Source: Zhongshania aquatica
GTDB lineage: Bacteria > Pseudomonadota > Gammaproteobacteria > Pseudomonadales > Spongiibacteraceae
Reading direction: 5' to 3'
Length of the DNA: 64,000 nucleotides
Assembly (NCBI RefSeq): GCF_027257955.1
Contig: NZ_JANZNQ010000005.1
Span: 186,001 to 250,000, forward strand
How positions within the stretch are numbered: the first letter of the stretch is position 1; each line of letters opens with the position of its first letter. A program made the translations under genes and the position numbers. Below the pieces are notes generated by a model. It did not search any database. It was not told the origin of the DNA and saw nothing but the letters and a program-made list of their open reading frames with translations. Of this stretch, positions 27,834 to 36,824 are shown piece by piece.

Positions 27834-29362
27834 AAGGTGTAAAACTGCATGTTAGAGTTTTGGCACTAGCCCTATTAGTTATTGGTGCTGGGAGCACTGC
27901 ATGGCAGATTTTTGTACTGAATATTCCAGTCTCGTCAGACACCACCGAGCCAGTATGGGTAATCGACACCAAACTCAACTTTAATGCGCGCGATAATAGC
28001 CCCGTGAAAGTTCAGATGTATGTGCCACCGGTATGGAGCAAATTCATCACCCTGAACGAAAGTTTTATTTCCAAAAACTACGGGGTGAATACGGATGTCG
28101 TTGGCGATAATCGCCAAGCTACGTGGTCCGCCCGCCGCGCCGATGGCAATCAACAGCTGTTTTATCGACTAATGCTTACCAAGCGCAGCAATTCGCGTTT
28201 TTCAGAATCTGAGCCAGGTCCCTTATTTCAAGAAAGCCCGGAGTTAATAGGCGTAGAAAAGGTCGCCGTTGAAGCGCTTTTAAAGCCGATTCGCGAACAT
28301 TCAGCCGATATCGAAACCTTTATCCGCGAAGCCATTAAGCTCATAAATGAACCCAGCAACGACAATGCTCGACTGCTACTAGGTAATAACTACACCCAAG
28401 ATAATAAATCGCGGGTATTGGAGCTATTGCTTTCGTCTGCCCATATTCCTGTTGAACGCGTGCATACGCTGCGTCTGGTTAGCAGCGTCGCACAGGTGTC
28501 CGAGCTTTGGATGCGCAGTTATAACGGCAAACGCTGGCTATACTTCAATCCAGAAACGGGGACTCAAGGCCTGCCCAATGACCGCGTAGTCTGGTGGACG
28601 GGCGACGAGCCCATGGCCAGCGTGGAAGGTGGTCGCAATTTAAAAATTGAAGTGACCGCGAATCAAAAAACCATGAACTCAATTATGCTCGCGCAATCGA
28701 TTGCCGAGCGTAAAGAGAATAAGTTTTGGGCCTTGTCCCTATACGACCTACCTTTGCAATCACAGCAGACCTTTGAAATCATTCTGATGATTCCTATTGG
28801 TGTTATGTTAATTCTTTTACTGCGGAACGTGATTGGCTTGGAAACATTGGGCACATTTACACCCGTGTTAATTGGTCTGGCCTTCAGAGAAACTCAGGTT
28901 TTCTGGGGCGTTATACTATTTACCACTATTACCGCACTCGGTCTGTCTTTGCGATCCTATCTCGAACACCTACACTTACAATTACTATCCCGACTCTCAG
29001 TGGTGCTTACCTTTGTGGTTATTGTTATGGCCTTAATCAGCGTGCTAGGCCACAGATTGGGCTTGGACCGTGGACTTTCGATCGCCCTGTTCCCAATGGT
29101 AATTTTGACCATGTCGATAGAGCGGATGTCGATTGTTTGGGAGGAGCGCGGCGGCGTTCACGCGGGCAAAGTTGGCATCGGCACCCTCGTCGCGGCAAGC
29201 CTGTCTCATCTTATGATGACCTACGAACCTTGGTCTTATTTCGTTTTCACCTTCCCAGGCATGCTGTTGGTGTTTATGTCGTTGATGCTGATGTTGGGCC
29301 ACTACCGAGGCTATCGACTAACTGAGCTATTTCGCTTTAAAGCTATGATTAAAGGCAAATAA
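27830..29362 (+). CDS. Inactive transglutaminase-like protein with 7TM domain
   Basis: The 510-aa protein starts in a four-base overlap with the protease gene. It has one N-terminal membrane anchor (about 8-28), a periplasmic region with a transglutaminase-like fold (ARLLLGNNYTQDNKSRVLELLLSSA), then about seven membrane helices from residue 320 to 490. The Cys-His-Asp triad of active transglutaminases is not evident. Family proteins are annotated as inactive transglutaminases with a 7TM helical region. Its partners suggest a peptide- or glutamate-modifying system in the envelope. Confidence 0.85.
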   Translation: MKGVKLHVRVLALALLVIGAGSTAWQIFVLNIPVSSDTTEPVWVIDTKLNFNARDNSPVKVQMYVPPVWSKFITLNESFISKNYGVNTDVVGDNRQATWSARRADGNQQLFYRLMLTKRSNSRFSESEPGPLFQESPELIGVEKVAVEALLKPIREHSADIETFIREAIKLINEPSNDNARLLLGNNYTQDNKSRVLELLLSSAHIPVERVHTLRLVSSVAQVSELWMRSYNGKRWLYFNPETGTQGLPNDRVVWWTGDEPMASVEGGRNLKIEVTANQKTMNSIMLAQSIAERKENKFWALSLYDLPLQSQQTFEIILMIPIGVMLILLLRNVIGLETLGTFTPVLIGLAFRETQVFWGVILFTTITALGLSLRSYLEHLHLQLLSRLSVVLTFVVIVMALISVLGHRLGLDRGLSIALFPMVILTMSIERMSIVWEERGGVHAGKVGIGTLVAASLSHLMMTYEPWSYFVFTFPGMLLVFMSLMLMLGHYRGYRLTELFRFKAMIKGK

Positions 29363-29363
29363 C

Positions 29364-30401
29364 ATGTCCTTATTCAGCACTTGGAAAGAACTTCGCGCGA
29401 AGGGCATCATGGGGATCAACCAGCGCAATGCAGACTATGTATTGCGCTATAACCAGCGCCACCTGTACCCCCTAGTCGATGATAAAATTAAGACCAAGGA
29501 ACGAGCTGTTCACGCAGGTATTCATGTTCCACCAATGTACGGCATTATCGACTCAGACAAACAAATCAGCTCGCTATCAGAAATCGTTAAAGACCATGGT
29601 GACTTTGTCATCAAGCCAGCTCAAGGTGCGGGCGGTGATGGTATTATCGTCATTGCTGATCAGTTTGAAGGCTACTACCGCACAACCTCAGGCCGACTGT
29701 TAAGTCACGATGATATTGAATTCCACTTATCTGGAATTCTATCTGGCATATATTCGCTGGGTGGCCATCGCGATCGCGCACTCATCGAATATCGGGTAAC
29801 ACCCGATCCTATCTTCAGCGCCATTAGCTATGAGGGTGTCCCAGATATACGCATCATTGTATTGAAAGGCTACCCCTTACTCGCCATGCTTCGGCTGCCT
29901 ACGCGCCAGTCAGGTGGCAAAGCCAACCTTCACCAAGGTGCAATTGGTGTGGGCGTTGACTTAGCAACTGGCATTACCTTGGACGGCACTTGGTTAAATA
30001 AATTCATCAATCGGCATCCCGATACGACCAACCCTGTTCGTGGCGTTCAATTGCCTTTCTGGGATGGATTTATGTCACTGGCGACTAGGTGCTACGAACT
30101 CACAGGCCTTGGCTACCTTGGCGTGGATATGGTGCTTGATAAAGATCGTGGCCCATTAATGCTGGAGCTGAATGCGAGGCCAGGGCTCAATATCCAAATA
30201 GCCAACGACGCTGGGCTCGCTGCACGCTGCCGGAAAGTTGAGGATGAAATTGACCGACTTGCCACCAAAGGGATAAACAAACCGTCGCCAGCCAAGCGAC
30301 AGGCTTTTTGTCAGCGCGAGTTTGCCTCACAATGTCTGCCCGACCAGTTAGGGGCAGATAGCGCTCCTGCTAGCGAGAATAAGGGTATTAGCTCAATCTG
30401 A
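29364..30401 (+). CDS. Alpha-L-glutamate ligase-like protein (ATP-grasp, RimK type)
   Basis: The 345-aa protein starts one base after the previous stop. The ATP-grasp fold is visible in KERAVHAGIHVPPMYG, FVIKPAQGAGGDGI, DIRIIVLKGYPLLAMLRLPT and LMLELNARPGLNIQIANDAGL. RimK-type ligases add glutamate to peptides or proteins. With the retropepsin and 7TM proteins it makes a conserved trio, plausibly a ligase acting against a protease on a common peptide substrate. The C-terminal 40 residues are non-conserved and Ser/Ala-rich. Confidence 0.88.
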   Translation: MSLFSTWKELRAKGIMGINQRNADYVLRYNQRHLYPLVDDKIKTKERAVHAGIHVPPMYGIIDSDKQISSLSEIVKDHGDFVIKPAQGAGGDGIIVIADQFEGYYRTTSGRLLSHDDIEFHLSGILSGIYSLGGHRDRALIEYRVTPDPIFSAISYEGVPDIRIIVLKGYPLLAMLRLPTRQSGGKANLHQGAIGVGVDLATGITLDGTWLNKFINRHPDTTNPVRGVQLPFWDGFMSLATRCYELTGLGYLGVDMVLDKDRGPLMLELNARPGLNIQIANDAGLAARCRKVEDEIDRLATKGINKPSPAKRQAFCQREFASQCLPDQLGADSAPASENKGISSI

Positions 30402-30425
30402 TACAGAAACGACTGTTTCACCCAT

Positions 30426-30468
30426 AAAAAAGCCGCACGGTGTGAACACTGCGCGGCTTTTTTATTTT
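30426..30468. terminator. Bidirectional terminator
   Basis: AAAAAAGCCGC and GCGGCTTTTTT flank a short loop, giving T-runs on both strands between the convergent ATP-grasp gene and dsbA. Confidence 0.85.
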
Positions 30469-30534
30469 AATTTACACAGACACTTCACGCTGTAATATCC
30501 ACTGCGAGTTGCCCGCTAGATCAAATCAAAGACC

Positions 30535-31245
30535 TTACTTAGCTGCACGCTCTTTAGCGATAAGCTCTTCAGCAACCTGTAACATTTCTGCACGACCACC
30601 GGCTGAACGGCCAGTAATTCGATATTTACCATTAACAATTAATTCTGGTGTGCCAGCAATACCATAGGAGCGCGCACGAGCATCAGCCTGCTTCACTTGG
30701 CTATTTACACCAAAAGAATCAAAGGTTTTGCGGAAGGTAGCATCATCAATTTTGGTATATTCAGTAAACAACTTTGCCAAAGCATCGGCATCACGCAGGG
30801 TATTGCGATCAACATTGATGGCCTTAAAAATAGGTTCATGCACTTGATCCAACACACCTAAGCTTACCGCGGTGTAATAGGCTTTTGCGTGCACGACCAT
30901 CAGATCATTCCACATTGCCGGCGAGCGATGAAAATCGACATCGGCAGGCAACTTCTTCTTCCATGCCTCTAGCATCGGGTCAAAATGGAAGCAGTGACTA
31001 CAGCCATACCAAAACACTTCAACAACTTCTATTTTATCCGGGTTGGACGTTCTTACTGGCTGAGGAATACGAATAAAACGCTCGCCTTTTTCACCGCTAT
31101 CGGTCGGCTGAGCTTGGGACTCTGCGACCTTTGCCGCAACCGGCGATGCAACTTTTGCCGCACTGGGCTCAGCGCCATCACTGCAAGCTGACATTAACAA
31201 TAGAAAGCTGAACACACTGACCAGCGAGAACATTTTCTTAATCAT
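30535..31245 (-). CDS. dsbA: Thiol:disulfide interchange protein DsbA, probable lipoprotein
   Basis: The 236-aa protein has the active site C82-S-H-C85 in a thioredoxin fold with helical insert, and the cis-Pro segment GTPE. DsbA makes disulfides in exported proteins. The N-terminus looks like a lipoprotein signal (MSAC, Cys21), followed by a 35-residue Ala/Ser/Glu-rich linker, unlike the soluble E. coli enzyme. It is near cytochrome c4/c5 genes, as in Pseudomonas. The lipid anchor is inferred; the family is certain. Confidence 0.93.
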   Translation of the reverse strand: MIKKMFSLVSVFSFLLLMSACSDGAEPSAAKVASPVAAKVAESQAQPTDSGEKGERFIRIPQPVRTSNPDKIEVVEVFWYGCSHCFHFDPMLEAWKKKLPADVDFHRSPAMWNDLMVVHAKAYYTAVSLGVLDQVHEPIFKAINVDRNTLRDADALAKLFTEYTKIDDATFRKTFDSFGVNSQVKQADARARSYGIAGTPELIVNGKYRITGRSAGGRAEMLQVAEELIAKERAAK

Positions 31246-31434
31246 GAAGCCCCCTCATTTTGAAATTTTACCCACACCCCAATAGCCGCGGATATCGAGC
31301 AGTATAAATAAATTGTTATAAGCTGTTTGAGACCGCGCTAAACCACAAAGATTCCTATACCCGCGCTAGCAAAATTAATAAGCGACTGAAAAATCTAGTC
31401 AGCGTATTTTTCTACAAACCAATAGCAGCAAAGA

Positions 31435-31462
31435 TAAAAAAAGCGGCCTAAGCCGCCTTTTT
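31435..31462 (-). terminator. Rho-independent terminator after cytochrome c4
   Basis: On the minus strand GGCGGC-TTAG-GCCGC is followed by TTTTTTT. It lies 15 bases beyond the cytochrome c4 stop. The remaining 190 bases up to dsbA hold no recognisable gene. Confidence 0.85.
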
Positions 31463-31476
31463 CGATTTACTTACAA

Positions 31477-32103
31477 TTACTGATGTAAACCCTGAATAAA
31501 GCTAGATACCGCTTCAATCTCAGAATCGCTTAGTTTAAAAGCAATTGAACGCATCATCTGCGTATCACCATCATTGCTTCGGCCTTCGCGACCATCAGCG
31601 GCGGCGCGGAAAGCTTTCAACTGAGCAGAGGTGTAATCCGCATGTTGACCACCAAGCTTGGGGAAACCTGCAGCGGCCATACCACTACCGGTGGGTGAGT
31701 GACACCCTGCGCATGCCGGAATACTGCGATCAGCAATGCCACCGCGATATATAGCGGCGCCTTTCTCTACCAACGCAGGATCAGTCTGACCCGTGCTACC
31801 GGCTTTACCGGCGTAAAAAGCTGCGATATCCGCGATGTCTTGATCAGACAAGTTGTCGGTTTGACCTGCCATCATTGGCACCGAACGGGCACCCGATTTA
31901 ATGTCATGAATCTGTTTAGCCAAATAACGCTCACCCTGACCCGCCAATTTCGGGAAGGTCGGTGCAGCACTATTGCCGTCTGCACCATGACACGCCGCGC
32001 ATGCGGCTGTTTTTGCTTTTCCGGCTGCCGCGTTGCCTTCTAATGCCACGGCAGAACCGGCAAACATCAATGAGGCAATCATTACTAGTAGTGGTTTATT
32101 CAT
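31477..32103 (-). CDS. Cytochrome c4 (dihaem)
   Basis: The 208-aa protein starts at the ATG at 32103. It has a signal peptide (1-20, cleavage after AVA) and two class I cytochrome domains, each with a CxxCH haem site (CAACH and CAGCH) and a distal Met (SVPMMAGQ and TQMMRSIA). Cytochrome c4 carries electrons from the bc1 complex to terminal oxidases. It lies directly downstream of the c5 gene on the same strand. Confidence 0.95.
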   Translation of the reverse strand: MNKPLLVMIASLMFAGSAVALEGNAAAGKAKTAACAACHGADGNSAAPTFPKLAGQGERYLAKQIHDIKSGARSVPMMAGQTDNLSDQDIADIAAFYAGKAGSTGQTDPALVEKGAAIYRGGIADRSIPACAGCHSPTGSGMAAAGFPKLGGQHADYTSAQLKAFRAAADGREGRSNDGDTQMMRSIAFKLSDSEIEAVSSFIQGLHQ

Positions 32104-32145
32104 TGTCACGTACTCTTTAATCAAGATAATTCTGTCACGCATCGA

Positions 32146-32448
32146 TTAAGATTCAGGCGTCGCCATATACTCAATCAATGCTTTAAATTCATCAGCACTA
32201 CAGTTAAAACACAAGCCTTTAGGAGGCATGGTGTTAAAACCTTGATCTACATGTTTCACCAGTGTATCCATTCCCTTTTCTAGGCGCGGCGCCCAATCTG
32301 CAGCCACACCCGTTTTTGGCGCACCATTAGCACCAAATCCATGACAGGCGTAGCACGAAGCCTTGTAACGATCTACAATCGCCTGCTCTGCCGCCAATGC
32401 GGACACGCTAGATGCCAAGAGCAACACGGTTAAAACGCTTTTAATCAT
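32146..32448 (-). CDS. Cytochrome c5
   Basis: The 100-aa protein has a signal peptide (1-19, cleavage after ALA) and one haem site CYACH, Met ligand in MPPKG and the CFNC pair typical of c5. It is a soluble periplasmic electron carrier. It is 42 bases upstream of the cytochrome c4 start, so the two are probably expressed together. A lipoprotein paralogue lies at 24284. Confidence 0.94.
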   Translation of the reverse strand: MIKSVLTVLLLASSVSALAAEQAIVDRYKASCYACHGFGANGAPKTGVAADWAPRLEKGMDTLVKHVDQGFNTMPPKGLCFNCSADEFKALIEYMATPES

Positions 32449-32620
32449 GATCTACGTCTCCGAAATTCAGCAAGGTAACTGTTTAACAGGAAGCTGGGGG
32501 CATGGATAAAACCTAAAGTGACCCCGCACAAAAACTGCGGCATTATACACAACTAGTCGGCATGAGGGCCAATTATTGCCCCAATATGCCTCTGCAATCG
32601 CAATTTTCCTCGGACTTATT

Positions 32621-33304
32621 ATGGATTCTTTTCCCGCGCTAAACTACCGCCGCGCCAGCTATTTAAAAAGCTCACCCGGCCTTATGCACTGCCCAGATGA
32701 TTCTGGTGCCGAGGTAGCGTTTGCCGGCCGCTCTAATGCGGGGAAATCCAGCGCCATTAATCGCCTAACCGAAAACAAAAAACTCGCTAAAACCAGTAAA
32801 ACACCCGGTCGAACCCAGTTATTAAACTTCTTCATTCTCGACGACACTGGCCGCCAGCGACTAGTCGACCTTCCCGGTTATGGTTTCGCCAAAGTCCCTT
32901 TGGCGGTGAAAAACGAGTGGCAGCGAAACCTTGAAGCTTACCTACAAAAACGCGAGTCGCTGCGCGGAATGGTGCTGATGATGGATATTCGTCACCCATT
33001 AACCGATTTTGACCGCCAAATGGTAAGTTGGGCGACAAAAAGCGCAATGCCCATGCACATTTTGCTCACCAAATCGGACAAGCTTAAACGCGGTCCAGCC
33101 TCGGCGACATTACTGTCTGTGCGTAAAGATCTCGCCGAATATGGCGACTTGATCAGTGTGCAGTTATTTTCTGCTCACAATGGTGATGGCCTGCAAGAAC
33201 TGCGCAATCAGTTAGACATGTGGCTGGACACCAGGGCACTTGACGCCGCGGATAATGCCATCGCGATAGGCGCGGAATTACCCGGCGAAGGCGAACCCGA
33301 CTAA
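32621..33304 (+). CDS. engB: Ribosome biogenesis GTPase EngB/YsxC
   Basis: From the ATG at 32621 the protein has 227 aa. GTPase motifs are G1 [10 protein letters not shown]3 DLPGYGFA and G4 TKSD. EngB is an essential GTPase in 50S subunit assembly. It is convergent with polA, and the two flank a candidate sRNA, as in E. coli and Pseudomonas. A frame extension to 32576 lacks family similarity. Confidence 0.95.
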   Translation: MDSFPALNYRRASYLKSSPGLMHCPDDSGAEVAFAGRSNAGKSSAINRLTENKKLAKTSKTPGRTQLLNFFILDDTGRQRLVDLPGYGFAKVPLAVKNEWQRNLEAYLQKRESLRGMVLMMDIRHPLTDFDRQMVSWATKSAMPMHILLTKSDKLKRGPASATLLSVRKDLAEYGDLISVQLFSAHNGDGLQELRNQLDMWLDTRALDAADNAIAIGAELPGEGEPD

Positions 33305-33340
33305 GCTAAACGTCGAGCCTAAAACCTTACCATGAGACGC

Positions 33341-33450
33341 AAAAAGGCCCGGCGCGCTGAACTCACCGGGCAATCCTACTCCTTAGGAGTCAGGGGGAGA
33401 CAAGTCTCCTAACGCGGGGCTGTTCTCATCATAATTTAAGAGCCACAGCC
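33341..33450 (-). ncRNA. Candidate sRNA between polA and engB (Spot 42/ErsA position)
   Basis: On the minus strand the 181-base gap has a good intrinsic terminator (GCCCGG-N13-CCGGGC followed by CTTTTT, 33341-33371), preceded by two perfect hairpins, GGAGAC-TT-GTCTCC and ACTCC-TAA-GGAGT, with CTCC-rich single-stranded parts. TATGAT (33433-33428) is a possible -10, giving a start near 33421; a longer form from 33450 with a GGCTGT/ACAGCC stem is also possible. Spot 42 in E. coli and ErsA in Pseudomonas lie in the same gap and on the polA strand. Family membership is positional inference. Confidence 0.65.
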
Positions 33451-33485
33451 TTTTAAAAGTAGACACAGATTTGCAATTACGCAAA

Positions 33486-36260
33486 TCAGTGCGCCTCATC
33501 CCAATTCGCGCCAACACCTATTCCCACTTCCAACGGCACTGATAAATCCCCAGCCGCCATCATTAATTTCACCAATTCGCTCTTTACCGAATCTAGCGCA
33601 TCGGGTGCGACTTCGAGCACCAATTCATCGTGAACCTGCATGATCATGCGCGCGTCAACGCCGCTGTCACTGAGATAGCGATCGACGGCAATCATCGCCC
33701 GCTTAATAATATCAGCGGCGGTACCTTGCATGGGTGCGTTAATCGCGGTGCGCTCCGCTGCCTGGCGCCGCATGCCGTTGCTGGCATTAATTTCAGGCAA
33801 ATATAGGCGACGGCCAAATAGGGTCTCTACGTAGCCTTTCTCTGACGCCAGTACCCGAGTTTCCTCCATATACCGGAGCACCCCTGGGTAACGCTCAAAA
33901 TACAGATCGATATATTGCTGCGCCTCTTTGCGACCAAGGTGTAACTGTCGCGCTAAACCAAAAGCCGACATGCCATAAATCAAGCCAAAGTTGATCGCCT
34001 TAGCATTTCGGCGCTGATCATCACTGACTTCATTGACCGCAACACCAAATACTTCTGCGGCGGTCGCCTTATGAATATCTTCGCCGCGGGAAAATGCGTC
34101 TATCAAGCCGCGATCCCCCGACAAATGCGCCATAATCCGGAGCTCTATTTGCGAATAGTCAGCCGCCAAAATGACATAACCCGGAGGTGCGATAAACGCC
34201 TGACGAATACGGCGCCCCTCGGCGCTGCGAATAGGAATATTCTGTAAGTTCGGATCTGACGATGAGAGTCGGCCCGTCGCCGCCACGGCCTGGTGGTAAG
34301 ACGTATGAATACGGCCTGTTGCGGGATCGATAAGCAGAGGCAATTTATCGGTATACGTCGATTTAAGTTTCGCCATACCACGATGTTCGAGGATCACCTT
34401 AGGTAGCGGATAATCATGGGCTAACTCGGCCAGCACCTCTTCTGCGGTAGACGGCGCACCTTTCGGTGTTTTTTTAATGACCGGAATGCTCAAGCGCTCG
34501 AACAATATTTCGCCCAACTGCTTGGGTGACGCCAAATTGAATTCACCGCCAGCCAAATCATAGGCCTCTTTCTCTAGCGCCTGCATTTTCAGGCCCAACT
34601 CATGACTCTGCTTGCTAAGCAATTCGCGACTCACAAACGCGCCGTTACGCTCAATTCGTGAAAGAACCGGCACTAAAGGCAGTTCTATATCGCGATATAC
34701 CGACATAAGCGACGAACATGCCCTCAATTGCGGCGACATAGCCTGATGCAGACGCAAGGTAATATCCGCATCTTCCGCGGCATAAGGACCCGCCTGCTCA
34801 AGTGCAATCTGATTAAAGGTAATCTGCTTAGCGCCTTTACCCGCAATATCTTCAAAATGAATTGTGCTATGGCCCAAATGCTTTAAAGCAAGAGTATCCA
34901 TATCGTGGCGGCTACCGACAGAATCTAAAACATAGGATTCAAGCATGGTGTCTTCGGCAATACCTCGGAGCGCAATACCATGATTAGCGAGAACATTGGC
35001 ATCGTATTTTAAATTTTGACCCAGCTTGGCCTTGCCAGCATCTTCAAGCAGAGGTTTTAACGCCGCCAACACAGCGTTTTCATCCAGCTGATCTGGCGCA
35101 TCCAGATAATCGTGGCCAAAGGGGAGGTAGGCCGCCTGTCCAGCCTGAATAGCGAAAGACACACCCACCACCCGCGCCTGCATATAATTTAAACTGGTGG
35201 TTTCGGTATCAAAGGCGAATAATGGCGCCGCCTCAAGTCGTTTAAGCCAATCGTCAAACTGTGACTGAGTAAGAATTAATTGGTAATCAGTCTTGCCAGC
35301 GAAAGCTGGAGCCTCCTCCACAGATTCGTTAGCGCCAATATTGTCGTCACCCAATAAGTCCGACTGAGCCAAAGATTCGGCACGCTCATGTCGGCTCAAC
35401 TCCTGTACCCAAGTTTTAAATTCAAACTCGGTAAATAAGCTGAGCAAACGTGCATTGTCAGGCTCGGTCGGTAATAAATCTTGCACTGACACATCTAAAG
35501 GGACATCACATTTAATCGTTGCCAGCGCGTAGGAAAGGAAAGCCTGCTCACGACTGTCTTCAAGCTTTTTGGCAATCCCTTTGGCACCACGTATCGCAAG
35601 ATCTGGCACTTTCTCAAGATTATTGTAGATATCCTCTAAGCTTCCCAAGGCTTGCAATAGCGCCAAAGCCGTTTTCTCACCAACACCAGCAACGCCGGGA
35701 ATATTGTCGACTTTGTCGCCCATCAGCGCCAAAAAATCGATAATGAGTTCAGGTGGAATACCGAATTTTTCATTTACCCCAGCAATATCCATTACCGTAT
35801 CGGTCATGGTATTCACCAAAGTCACATGCTCATTCACCAACTGAGCCATATCTTTGTCGCCAGTAGATACCAACACCGGACGCTCCCTGCCAGCCTGAGC
35901 CGCCAAGGTACCGATAACGTCATCAGCTTCAACGCCATCAATCATCAATCGCGGCAGCCCCATAGCATCGACGATGGCATTGATCGGCTCAACCTGACTG
36001 CGCAGATCGTCTGGCATGGGCGGGCGCTGCGCCTTGTATTGGGAATACATATCGTCGCGAAAGGTTTTCCCCTTGGCGTCAAACACCACCGCGATAGGAC
36101 TATCGGGGTAATCCTTCTGCAGGCGCCGCAGCATGTTGATCACGCCCTTTATTGCGCCCGTTGGCTGGCCCGTCGATGTATTTAACGGCGGAAGGGCGTG
36201 AAACGCGCGATATAAATAGGAAGATCCATCAACTAAAACAAGAGGCTTTATGGCTGTCAT
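33486..36260 (-). CDS. polA: DNA polymerase I
   Basis: The 924-aa protein has the 5'-3' exonuclease (about 1-290, with VDGSSYLYRAFHA and GDKVDNIPGV), a 3'-5' exonuclease with intact FDTETTSLNY (about 335-520) and the polymerase domain with DYSQIELRIMAHLSGD and QVHDELVLEV. It fills gaps and removes Okazaki primers. All three domains look functional. Length is typical. Confidence 0.98.
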   Translation of the reverse strand: MTAIKPLVLVDGSSYLYRAFHALPPLNTSTGQPTGAIKGVINMLRRLQKDYPDSPIAVVFDAKGKTFRDDMYSQYKAQRPPMPDDLRSQVEPINAIVDAMGLPRLMIDGVEADDVIGTLAAQAGRERPVLVSTGDKDMAQLVNEHVTLVNTMTDTVMDIAGVNEKFGIPPELIIDFLALMGDKVDNIPGVAGVGEKTALALLQALGSLEDIYNNLEKVPDLAIRGAKGIAKKLEDSREQAFLSYALATIKCDVPLDVSVQDLLPTEPDNARLLSLFTEFEFKTWVQELSRHERAESLAQSDLLGDDNIGANESVEEAPAFAGKTDYQLILTQSQFDDWLKRLEAAPLFAFDTETTSLNYMQARVVGVSFAIQAGQAAYLPFGHDYLDAPDQLDENAVLAALKPLLEDAGKAKLGQNLKYDANVLANHGIALRGIAEDTMLESYVLDSVGSRHDMDTLALKHLGHSTIHFEDIAGKGAKQITFNQIALEQAGPYAAEDADITLRLHQAMSPQLRACSSLMSVYRDIELPLVPVLSRIERNGAFVSRELLSKQSHELGLKMQALEKEAYDLAGGEFNLASPKQLGEILFERLSIPVIKKTPKGAPSTAEEVLAELAHDYPLPKVILEHRGMAKLKSTYTDKLPLLIDPATGRIHTSYHQAVAATGRLSSSDPNLQNIPIRSAEGRRIRQAFIAPPGYVILAADYSQIELRIMAHLSGDRGLIDAFSRGEDIHKATAAEVFGVAVNEVSDDQRRNAKAINFGLIYGMSAFGLARQLHLGRKEAQQYIDLYFERYPGVLRYMEETRVLASEKGYVETLFGRRLYLPEINASNGMRRQAAERTAINAPMQGTAADIIKRAMIAVDRYLSDSGVDARMIMQVHDELVLEVAPDALDSVKSELVKLMMAAGDLSVPLEVGIGVGANWDEAH

Positions 36261-36442
36261 GGGGGTGAATTGACACGTCTATTATTGGGAAACGGCAGTG
36301 TACCACGAGCCTGCCGCACGTGATTAACCTATCGCAAGCAATTCCATATGTTACCTATATTCACAATATCAGCTCTGCGTAACCTTGGTAATTTGCAACA
36401 TTAACGGGAAATTAACAAAAATTAAGCAGACAACCACCCCAT

Positions 36443-36472
36443 TTGTGTTACCTTACGTAACACAAGGTAACC
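36443..36472. promoter_or_regulatory. Overlapping inverted repeats upstream of a small secreted protein gene
   Basis: TTGTGTTAC-N5-GTAACACAA (36443-36465) is a perfect 9-bp repeat. A second, GTTACCTT-N9-AAGGTAAC (36447-36471), overlaps it. The two cannot pair at once, so they form either two operators or an RNA switch. A third related motif, GTAACCTTGGTAA, lies near 36379. The site is about 55 bases upstream of the start at 36522. Confidence 0.6.
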
Positions 36473-36521
36473 TTTTACTTTGTGTAAGGCCAAAAGGGCC
36501 ATGTTGAGAGGAGAACCTCAA

Positions 36522-36788
36522 ATGAAAAAATCTATCAGTGCACTACTTATTCTGGTTGCGAGCACCATGGCAACGGCAGCAGAACCCGTCTCTGCCAGTG
36601 CTGAACCAATAATGGTATTAGCCTACAATCAGATTGATGAGACCAAGTTTCAAGAAGCCACCGTTGAGTACGCAAGCCAAAACTCAGCAGAACGTTTTCT
36701 TGAAAGAAACTTAGATGTGGTTGCCGCAAGCCTGAATATAGAGCTTAACGACAAAATTATTAGCGCAATGACACCACGTATCGACGAG
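36522..36788 (+). CDS. Small secreted protein of unknown function
   Basis: The product is 88-89 aa from an ATG preceded by AGGAG; the stop is the TAA near 36789-36791. A signal peptide covers residues 1-20 (cleavage after TAA/ATA region). The mature part is acidic and helical with no Cys. I recognise no family. It is convergent with znuA and its promoter region carries striking inverted repeats, so expression is probably tightly controlled. Confidence 0.75.
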
Positions 36789-36824
36789 TAAGCTTAACAA
36801 CTTATGACGCGTCGTTACTGGCTG

